Notes under the pieces: generated by a model
Told to the model about the DNA's origin: nothing
The model's database searches: none
The model's input: only the letters and a program-made list of their open reading frames with translations
From: Posidonia oceanica
Taxonomy: Eukaryota; Streptophyta; Magnoliopsida; Alismatales; Posidoniaceae
NCBI GenBank assembly: GCA_037176725.1
Contig: JAZBRS010000049.1
Span: 12,046,001 to 12,110,000 of the forward strand
DNA length: 64,000 nt
Reading direction: 5' to 3'
Shown here: one piece after another, positions 55,111 to 64,000 of the stretch
How positions within the stretch are numbered: position 1 is the stretch's first letter
Layout of the letters: the number at the start of each line of letters is the position of its first letter
Translations under genes and position numbers: made by a program

Positions 55111-55490
55111 ATTATTCCAACTTCATTTAATCATTTCGATATGGTTTTGCTAAGCTTTGCACGGTTTATAATTGCATCTTGCATACTACCCTCGGGTGAA
55201 CATAAATCGGCATTTTACGCCAACATAAGCCACACAAGAGCGAATCGGCCAAGAAAGACCAACTTCCTTGGGCATATCGGGGGTGCTTAAAATCTTCCCC
55301 ATGCGTAACAGGAGTCCTTACCCTTTCTCTAGACCGCATTGATTTTGTGTCATATCCTTCGCATTGTTTTATCATTTTGCGCGTTTTCCGGTTTTCCTCG
55401 TCTTTCCGGTTTTCAAAATAGACTAGGTGGCGACTCCAATGCTTTGTTTTCTTCAGCTTTCGCCTACTTTCTCGCATTTGTTTGCTGTGA
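55111..55490 (+). mobile_element. Fragment of a family 2 LTR (right end, truncated)
   Basis: From ttccaacttcatttaatcat to aggtggcgactcc it matches 14265-14620 and 45745-46100 of B's LTRs (cgatttcacttatttgc, gtttataaattgcatc, hairpin at 55278, TGGCGACTCC near 55427). After about 55470 the similarity is lost, before the usual TACTACA end. Element D begins immediately to its left, so D may have inserted into or next to this LTR. Confidence 0.8.
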
Positions 55491-55554
55491 CCCGCCATTC
55501 GGCAATTGAGCCGTTCAGTCGCCTAGTTACAACACTATGCAACAAATCTTTTGC

Positions 55555-56013
55555 AGCAGTTCAATATGGCTTTATGCAGTTTGAGTCCAACCCCTATGAC
55601 AGTTGGGAGTGTCTCTCGACACAAGCATTACTCCCAACTTCTTGAGAATCCCATTGAATACCGGAGTATGGTTGGTGGTCTCCTATATCTCACATTGTCA
55701 CGACCTGACATAGCTTATTCTGTTAGTGTCGTTGTGCAACATCTTCAAGCTCCGACCACTGCTGATTTGCAGGCAGTCAAGTGCATATTTTGCTACATCA
55801 AGGGCACGTTAACTCAATCACTAAGCTTTCAAGTTCCCCATCATCAATCTCCTTTGCCTATCACTGCCTATACAGATGCCGATTGGGCTGGAGATCCGGT
55901 TGATCATTGCTCTATCACTAGTGCTTGCATCTACTTGAACGGCAATCAAATCTCCTAGATAGCGAAGAAATAGGTGATTGTTTCCCATTCAAGTGTTGAG
56001 TAAGAATACTGAG
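55555..56013 (+). pseudogene. Ty1/copia pol fragment (end of RT and RNase H)
   Basis: The frame reads EYRSMVGGLLYLTLSRPDIA, LQAVKCIFCYIKGTL, AYTDADWAGDP, SITSACIYLNGNQIS, then (after TAG) IAKK, (after TAG) VIVSHSSVE and (after TAA) EY. This is the classic Ty1/copia RT-RNase H junction and RNase H order, with the catalytic D of YTDADWAG. It ends at the minus-strand LTR inserted at 56014. The upstream limit at about 55500-55555 is unclear. It is a different superfamily from the rest of the window. Confidence 0.88.
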
Positions 56014-56474
56014 TGTAGTAACCTTGATTCCCATCCAGGCCAGCGAGGGCCCGAGAGAGAGGTCTCCATGAAGAGCGGCGTGGGAAAACGAAAGATAAAG
56101 CAAAAACAGAGTCGCCACCTAGTCTATTAAATCGGGAGACGAGGAAAACCAAAGAAAGCATAAAAAACATGCAAATGCGTGCAATGTTATGCAAAAAATA
56201 TGACTCGTGCCTAGGATAAGGGCATAATGGTCATTACGGGCCAAGAGAAAGGGTAAGGACTTCTGTTATGCATGGGGAAGGTATTAGTCGCCCCCAATAC
56301 GCCCGGAATCAGTCTTTCTAGGTTGATCGCTCACATATGCAGGAATGTCGGCAAGTGCTTGCCTTTACTGTACGCCCGTAGGCGAGGGATGCTATGTCAT
56401 GATGAATGCTTTAAACATGCTTTAAATGCTTAAATGTCATGAATGCTTAAAATGTCAAGATGCAAGATGAAAAC

Positions 56475-59400
56475 TGTAGACACTCCATTTTGGCAGCTAG
56501 ATGTTGGTGGATCTTCCTGGAAGCTTGCTCGGATCATGGGATGGCCAATCTCCACTTAAACCTTGACCTTGACCTAGACCTTGACCCAAAGCTAGCCCAA
56601 AACCCTATCCAAACCCTAAAACCTCACCTAAACCATCCTAAGCCTACTTAAGCTAATCCTAAGCCTTAACCCAAGCTTTAACCTAAGCCAAAATCCTCAA
56701 AACAGCCCTGAAAGACCTTTGGGACGTTAGACGCTGCCTGTGCCACCGTCCAACGTTAGACGCTGTCTGTGCTAGCATCTTACGTTGAACGCTACTCCAG
56801 CAAGCGTCCAACGAGTCAGGATGGCCAGCGCCTTTGGCTGCCCTCTGCCGCACCCAGAGCTGCCTTCCACCACCTCCAGCCACTCCCGTCCACCCGCTAC
56901 GTGACGCCCGCACTTACTACCTGTCCTTGGCCTGCCACCATCACGACTTTCGCGACCTTCGGCCTGCCACCCCACGACCACACACCACCTCCTGCCATAC
57001 CCTGACCTCACTTACTACCCTGACAGCTTTTCTACCTCGGCCAGAGCCCACACTTACTGTTGGGACACCCATTTTCTCCCCTTGTGTGTGTAGACAGAAC
57101 CCACCACCACCGAGAGGGACGGAGCAACCCAACACTCCAAAATTCTCTCTACAAGACCAGAAGCCACCCCAGAACCTAGAAGAGAGCCTAAGAGATCCCC
57201 CAGCAATCCAGAGTCCTCCTCCATGTGCAAGAGAGGGCCTCAGTAGCCTCCCACCACCCACGAGCTCGCCATAGTCCGTCCTCCTCGCCGGCTGGCCACA
57301 CACAATCCTCCGGGCCACATACAGGTAATTCCTCTTCCTTTGTGCACTCCTCACCACCTTCCTCATCGCAGCGAAGCTTCACAGCCAAGCTTCATGGCTT
57401 TTCGGTCTCTCAAATGGCCAAAAACACCGACGGCGAGAGAGAGGAGGTGGGTGGAGCAATCCACTCACCCATTTTTGACACCAAACACATGATCATGTTC
57501 GTATTTACTTACTCTTGCTTCCTAGCTATTTAGTTTTCCATTTTCAATCGATTTGAGTGATGGTTTTTGCCAGGAAGTATCCCGATCTGTTAGACGCATG
57601 AGCTGGTGCGTCTAACGTTGGACGTGCCCTGTGGCAGCATCCAACACCCCTGCTTGTCTTTTTTAAATTGTTTCCTTGCTGATATGGTTTGAATGCTGTT
57701 TCACGTAGATTATCGATGCATGCTTCCTATTATGCTTCTAGATACCATGCTCTGAGTTACATGTTGGCTTTTGGCTTGGATTTCTCCTTCAAATTTTCAA
57801 AATGCTATGCTTGGGTGTAAGACGCAAGGTCCACCGCGTCTTATGTAAGACGCAAGGTCCACCGCGTCTTATGTAAGACGTAGTATCCTTAGCGTCTTAC
57901 ACCCCCATATGTTGGTTTGCATCTTAACATCTAAAAATCGCTTTTATTTAAGATGTTTACCTGCCCCATGTGTGCATGTTGATATTTGGGTCTTCCTTCA
58001 TTTATTTGCAGGTTTATATAATGCTTTTTTATCAGTTTGCATGCTAAGTTTTATACCTCTGTCTTCTCTGTGTTGGACGCTGAGTACTCCAGCGTTTTAT
58101 GTAAAACGTTGGGTGTTCCAGCGTCCAACCACCTACTTTAGTTTGAACCAGTTTCTTGCCTGTATCATGTTCTTAAATCGTTTGGCCTCTTGTCTTGATT
58201 GTCTAGCATGATCTGCGTGTCTCCTGCTGTCATATTACATTTGCATCATGTTTAAACATTTAGCATGCATGCATTCTTTCAAAATCCAGGTTCAGTTGTT
58301 AGACGTTGGGTATCCTAGCTTCTAACGTTAGATGCTGGTGATTCCAGTGTTTAACACCCTCTGCCTGTTCAAATTAGTTTTGATGCTTGCATTCGTCTTC
58401 TGAGCTTGTGCTTTGATCTATTGGCATGGTTTATTTGTCCATAGATTTTACATAGCATTAAAATTTATGTTTATCAAATATGCATGCTTATTCTGCAGAT
58501 TTCCTGTTTCCTGTGTTGGACACTGTGTGTCCCAGCGTCTTACGTTAGACGCTGGTCCTTCTAGCTTCCAACGCTTTAAGTTTGCTACACACTGATTTCA
58601 GCATGGATTTTGTCTCGATTATCATTTTCCGCACTTTGTCACTTCCAGCACATGCCTTAGCACCCATGCATGCTGTTGGATCCTTGTTTTACACCTTGCA
58701 TCACCTGTTTTCCCGTGGTTTTCCGCCTTGGACTTGTCTTTCATCGCATGTCGCTTCTTTGCATTGCATGGTTTTTATTCGACATTTTGTTTCTCGCTTG
58801 CATTGCATTTAGGGCGATGATGCTTACTGTCTGGAGTTCTTATGAACCAGGGCATGCCCGGTTCAGAACACTGGTAGCGTTGCTGAGCACATAGACAACA
58901 CGTTTAATTTCCATCATGCATCATGGTGTAGACACCCCATTCTGACAACCTGGAAATTGGTTGTTTTCTCCTACAGGCTCGTGTGGACTTTGGAATGGCA
59001 CTCCTTTTTCTAACCCCTTTCCTAGCCCAAACCCTAGCCTAAAACCTGGCCCAAAACCTTGCCTTAACCCCAAGCCTTTTTTACACCTTTTTAAAACCCT
59101 TTTAGCCCAAGCCCAAGCCCTTTTGCAGCCTTTTGCCAATTGAGTACGTTGAACGCTGGAATAGGCAGCGTCCAATGTTGGACGCGCCTTGTTCCAGCGT
59201 CCAACGTTGGACGCCCTCTGCTCCGACGTCCAACGACTGGGTTGTAGTAGTGGCTGCTCCGCCCCCTTCGGCTTACCTCCCGTCCACTCCACCGCCTCCC
59301 CGCACTTACTACCCGTCCCCTCTCACACTTCATGCCATCCACTACCTTCCAAGCCCAAGTAACTGCCCATCCCTTCCTCATCAGCACCAAAACTGCTCTC

Positions 59401-62400
59401 TAAGCCCTCACTGCCACCTGTTGCCCCTGTCAGCCACCAGCGGCTCCCTCGTCGGCCGCTTGACATGCTCACACCCCCTCCTGCCATCCTCGTGGCTTCT
59501 CCTCTCTCAAAGCACCTGCCAAAGCCTGCCAATTCCCCTATGAGCCGCTGCAATTTCGGCAGCAAACCCAAGCAACCCATGAACAAAACCAGTCCAACCA
59601 CCCTCTTTTGGCAGAGAGCACAGACCAGCACAACCCTTTTCCTCTGCAATTCTCCACCTCCAGAGTGAGACCAAGTGTCCACCTTCCTCCCGAACCCTTC
59701 GTCGACCTCTCTTGTGCCTCCAGCAGCCCGCGCGAGCTCGCCGGAGATAGCTCCGCCTCTACTTCCACAGCACCGATGAAGGAGGTCGACACGCCGTTCT
59801 AGGCCGCGACGAGGTAAGTTCTGTATCCCCATAGGTCATGCATGCTAGTTTGAATGTTCCCATGCACGTTCTTGGTTTTTTGACTCCTTTCGGCCGCGAT
59901 TTGTGGCCAGAATGGAGTTCAGTGTGTTGGACGCAGCATAGGCCAGCGTCCAACACCCTGTCTTGCTCTGCTCATGTTCTAATGCTTTCCATGCCTTGCT
60001 CTTGCTTGCTATTTTATAAGTCCATGTTGTATGTCTTCCTTGCATGTTCTCTGATACTATGCCATGCCTGTCTGCTTGTCCCATGCTTGCTTAAGTCTTT
60101 TTGCATGCTCTAAGTTCATCTTGCTTCCTGCCTGCGTTGGACGCCTGGGTGAGCCGCATCCAACGTTGGACGCTAGCTCACCTAGCGTCCAACACCTCTG
60201 TTTGCTTTGCTTTGCTGCCATGCCTACACCTTGCTTATTTTTGTTATTTGCTTATGGCCCATGCTTGCTTAGAGATGCCTGGCCCCTATGGCAGCCATGC
60301 TTAGGTTTGCTAGGATCCTTTTAAGTTGCATGCTCCTTGTTGCAAGTTTTTAATCTTTTATCTCTTATGCATATCTTTCCTCTCTTATTTTCCATGAGTT
60401 GAATGCTTGCCGTGGATGATTATTTTGCTCTGGTATGTCTTTAATGTGTCTGCATGCATATAGGTGGGGTTAGAGCTGAGCTCCCCCTTTAGTACAGGTA
60501 GGTCTGCATGCTTTGGTCGTTGGACGCTAGAGCCTTCAGCGTCCAACGTTGGACGCCGCTGGCTCTAGTGTCTAACATCCTGGCTCCTCATTTTGTTGCT
60601 TAAAGCTGGCATGATGTTCTGATCTCTTTTCTTGCATGTCTTCTGTGTTTATATGCATGTTTAGTTTCCTCTCCAACTGCTCTTCATCCTTCATTAGATT
60701 ACTTGCTATTTTATGCATGTTTTTTGTGTGTTGTGCCTCCCAGGGCGTTGTGCGCTGCTGGTGCTGGTGTCCAACATTGGACGCCGGGCTAGCTCGCGTC
60801 CAACACCTGGTTGTGTCCCTGGCCTGGCACAAGCTGCTACTGGTAAGCTTTGGTTTTCTTTTGTGATCCCATGTTTGCATGTTTGTCCTATGCTCATCTC
60901 CAGTAGCCCAAATGCATGTTCCCTTTTTTTATTTTTGCTTTTTGTATGCTTCCTCATCTCTCTGTCTTCTGGCCTGTGTTAGACGCCTGCCACTCTGGCG
61001 TTTAACGTTGGATGCCAAGCACACAGGCGTCCAACAACCTACTTGCTTTGATCTTGGATTCTGGCTTGCTCCTTGCTCTGATTCCTTTTCTAATCTTCTG
61101 TTAGGTTAGTCTTGCATGTCATGCACCCATTTAGTTGCATTTTTGCATCTGTACTGCATCCATGTAGCTAGATTGCACTGTTTTCCAAAATCCGCATGCT
61201 GTCTGCCTCCAACAGGTGTTGGACGCCAGCAATGCTAGCGTCCAATGCTTGCAGATGGCTGATAATTGTTTTAAAACGCTGATTTTGCTTTCTTCGCCGT
61301 TTTCTGCGTTTTATGGCTTCTAATGCTTGCTGCAACCCCTATGCATGCTGCCCAACCCTTTGTTCTAGTTTTGCACCCCGCTTTGCACCATTTTCCGTGT
61401 TTCGCACCGTTTATCGCACTTTTGCCTCGTTTCCCGCATTTTGCATTGTTTTCCGCACCCTGCATAGTTTTCCGCACCCCCCTTTTGCATTGTTTTCCGT
61501 GCTTTGCATCGACTTCCCCGCTTTTGCCTCGTTTTTCGCGTTTCGCACCTTTTTCTACACCTGCTTTGCTTTATCGCTTGCATGTCGTTTGCATGGCTTG
61601 GTTTTCCCACAATTTTGCTTTATCGCTTGCATTTGCATTTAGGGCTATGATGCTTACTGCCTAGGAGTTCTCACGAACCAGGGTTCGTCCAGTTCGGAAC
61701 ACTAGCAGCGTGGCTGAGCACATAGATAGCACGTTTATTTCCCATGCGTAGCAGGTAGGCATTCATGGCATTTAGGCATTAGGCTAGCAATTCCCTGCAT
61801 TAGCGTGAGATTTCCTAAGAAAGACCGACTCTCGGACGTATCGGAGGTGCCTAACACCTTCCCCGTGCGTAACAGGAGTCCTTGCCCTTTCTCTTGGCTC
61901 GCATCGACCTTTCCTTTATCCTAGGCATGAGTCATAGCATAGTCTAGCTTAGCATTGCATCCCTTTGCCCCTCCTTGCATCCAGTTTTACATGTCTTTTC
62001 ATGTATTACCCCTGGTTTTCCTTGTCTTCCAATTCAATAGACCCGGTGGCGACTCCGATTTTGTTTTATCTTTTCTTTTCTTTTCTTTTGCCAGTGTTTC
62101 CGAGTCGAGTTTCTTCCCTTGGATCTAGCCGCATATAGTGAGCCTATTTTGATCGGTGCATGCAAGCTTTGGTAACGTGCATGGACGATCAGAATTCGGG
62201 ATTACTACACATGGCATCTTAGGCATGTAATTAAGCAAGTAAAGCATTTATAGCATGGCATAGCATCCCTCGCCCCTTGGGCCTACAGTAAAGACAAGCA
62301 TTGCCTACATTCCTGCATATGTGAGCGAGAAGCCTAGAATGACCGATTCCGGGCGTATCGGGGGTGCCTAACACCTTCCCCGTGCGTAACAAGAGTCCTT

Positions 62401-62702
62401 ACCCTTTCTCTTGGCCCGTAATGACCATTATGCCCTTATCCTAGGCACGAGTCATTTATTATTGCATAACATTACACCCATTTGCATGTTTTCATGCTTT
62501 TCTTCGGTTTTCCTCGTCTCTCGATTTAATAGACTAGGTGGCGACTCCGTTTTTGCTTTATCTTTGTTTTTCCGCCTTTTTCTAGTGTTTTCGAGTCGAG
62601 TTTCCTTCCTCGAATCCACCTACTATCAGCAACCTCTCATCGGTTGGTACGTGCGAGCTCTAGCAACGTGCATGGACGTGCCGATCAGACGGGATCGCTA
62701 CA
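56475..62702 (+). mobile_element. Solo LTR, family 3, with another solo LTR nested in it
   Basis: It starts TGTAGACACTCC and ends GGGATCGCTACA, flanked by the perfect 5-bp duplication AAAAC (56470-56474 and 62703-62707). Without the nested copy it is about 2.9 kb. Six inverted-repeat modules are seen, at 56725, 57589, 57816, 58072, 58297 and 58514. Near 57816-57900 the arms are TAAGACGC/GCGTCTTA. The conserved hairpin is at 62359-62382 and TGGCGACTCCG at 62539-62549. Confidence 0.92.
58927..62209 (+). mobile_element. Solo LTR, family 3 (3.28 kb), innermost of the nest
   Basis: It starts TGTAGACACCCC and ends GGGATTACTACA, flanked by the perfect 5-bp duplication CATGG (58922-58926 and 62210-62214). 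Seven module positions: 59147, 59924 (half module), 60135, 60519, 60746, 60977 and 61217 (half module). The spacings 777, 211, 384, 227, 231 and 240 mirror those of the two minus copies read backwards. The conserved hairpin is at 61842-61865 and TGGCGACTCCG at 62047-62057. Confidence 0.93.
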
Positions 62703-64000
62703 AAAACAAAACATGCGATCTATGTGCTTAGCAGCACTGCCAGTGTTCTGAATCGGATGTGCCTCGGTTCAAAAGAACTCCAAATAGTAAGCATCATTGT
62801 CCTAATGGATGCAAGTGAGAAATCAAAACATCAGAAAAAACCGTTCGATGCGAGAAGGCGACATGCGACAGGTGTTAATAAAACAGGCTAAGATTAATTA
62901 AAACATCGGAAAACCATGCGATGCAGGAAGGCAGCATGTGACAGGTGTTAATAAAACAAGCTAAGCTTAATTAAAACATCAGAAAACCATGCGATGCGGG
63001 AAGGTGGCATGCGACAAGTGTTAATAAAATAGGTTAAGCTTAAGTAAAACATGCAAGAATGACTAATGCAAGTTAAAAAGCCAATATGCAATGATAATCA
63101 AAGCAGGGAAACAAAACCAAAGCGACACAAGCCACAAACAAGGTGGCAGCAAATGGCTCAGCCCACTGTCTGGAGCCTGGCCTGAGTCGCTGGTCATCAC
63201 GGCGACAGTGCATGTCGCTGCTGTGCGCTGCGACAGTGCTAGTTGTCGGTCTGACTGGTGGCCAAGGCTCCTATAGGCAAGCCAGACAGTGATCTTCATC
63301 GACTGACCAAGCCATGCAAACGGCTGTGAAACCTGCAAACAAGCATTCACACAGACAAACGGCATAACAAGGAACACATTCATGCAATCAACATGGAAAA
63401 ACGATGCCTAGGTCACGTGATATAACGGTGCAAAGTCGGGCTAGGAGACTGTGAAAATACACAATCGAGTCGCCGCTGCAAGTGGCGACACGACTGGCAG
63501 TCCCCAGGCTAGAGTTCTGCGCCAAACCACACGCTGATGGCGGTGCCTAAAATCAAACCGATGACCTTGGAAGCTTGACGGTGTTCCCAAGAATGCATGC
63601 ATATATTCATATTCAAAAACGAGGCTCTGGAAGCTTCGGAGCTTACGCACAGCTCACGGGAAGTTAGGTGAGGGTGAGACAGAGCCAAAGAAAGAAATAG
63701 AAGCAAAAACAAGCAAGCGGATGTCCCCAACCGCTTTCCTCGCCGTCGATGGCCGTCCACGACGCTGTCCGGCCACGAGGGAGGCCAGGAGCGCACGTGG
63801 AGGCACCTGGGACGCTCGCGAGTAGCGGGGGGTGTTGGTAGCTGTCCGGCGGAGCTAACAGGCCACGTCCTCAAAGGTCGAATGGCCTCACACGGGCGGC
63901 GGAGCTCGCAGGAGCCAAGGAAGAAGTATAAAATGGCGGAAATCGATGCTAAAAATGCGAGAAATAATATAGAAATGATCCACTCTCTAGGAGGAACACA

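Larger units (their letters stand above)
56014..64000 (-). mobile_element. Minus-strand LTR split by a nested solo LTR; continues past the window
   Basis: It starts TGTAGTAACC at 56014 (the LTR's right end in reverse), inside the copia fragment. After the insertion of 56475-62702 it resumes at 62708 with acatgcgatctatgtgctta, matching the run of sequence at 40020-40110. The conserved hairpin is at about 56271-56299 and CAGAGTCGCCA near 56108. Near the right end are hairpin-like modules (63155-63290 with GACAGTG-type arms, and about 63470-63490 with GTCGCC/GGCGAC), resembling family 2. The rest lies outside the window. Confidence 0.8.

Overview
The window is a block of repeats from a flowering-plant nuclear genome, probably heterochromatic. 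Every recognisable coding region belongs to a transposable element or to gene pieces carried by one. No intact host gene, rRNA or tRNA gene is visible. The main residents are very large Ty3/gypsy retrotransposons of the Tat/Ogre type. Their marks are long LTRs (3 to 5.8 kb), a tRNA-Arg-type primer-binding site, a CHHC zinc knuckle in gag, a D-N-G protease, a second RNase H between RT-RNase H and integrase, a DX35E integrase, an extra ORF after pol, and a long 3' UTR of tandem repeats. The species cannot be named from sequence alone.

Layout. Element A (1-13117, plus strand, left part outside the window) has the end of pol (3-1409), an intact extra ORF (2934-4136), a 3' UTR of repeats and hairpins (about 4440-6815), a polypurine tract and a 5.75 kb 3' LTR (7366-13117). 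A appears to have inserted into the 5' LTR of element B. B (13118-46263, plus) has the right half of that LTR, PBS at 14781, gag-pro-RT-RH-aRNH-IN to 29569, a broken extra ORF (31125-32325), repeat 3' UTR, PPT and 3' LTR (43280-46263). Three insertions interrupt B: a CACTA transposon in gag (17926-22793, TSD TCC) carrying pieces of a valyl-tRNA synthetase gene and of another gene; a 5.8 kb solo LTR (32766-38565, TSD GTATT/GTATC); and a minus-strand solo LTR (39544-42850, TSD CCTAG).

Right of B is an unassigned 1.45 kb stretch, then minus-strand element D (about 47.7-55.1 kb). D keeps a 5' LTR, PBS, duplicated leader and a gag with no capsid domain but three zinc-knuckle units. A piece of B-type LTR (55111-about 55490) and a Ty1/copia RNase H fragment (55555-56013) follow. 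The right end is a three-level nest: a minus-strand LTR (56014-64000 and beyond) holds a plus-strand solo LTR (56475-62702, TSD AAAAC), which holds another (58927-62209, TSD CATGG).

The most interesting signal is structural. The LTRs and 3' UTRs are full of short inverted repeats whose two arms change together. In the 3' UTR these are arrays of hairpins about 22 nt long. In one LTR family they are seven hairpin modules with nearly the same spacing in several copies. A conserved hairpin and a PBS-like tRNA-Arg complement also lie inside the right part of ten LTR ends. B's reading frame is dead: I count 18 premature stops, all TAG or TGA and none TAA, which suggests decay by methyl-cytosine deamination.
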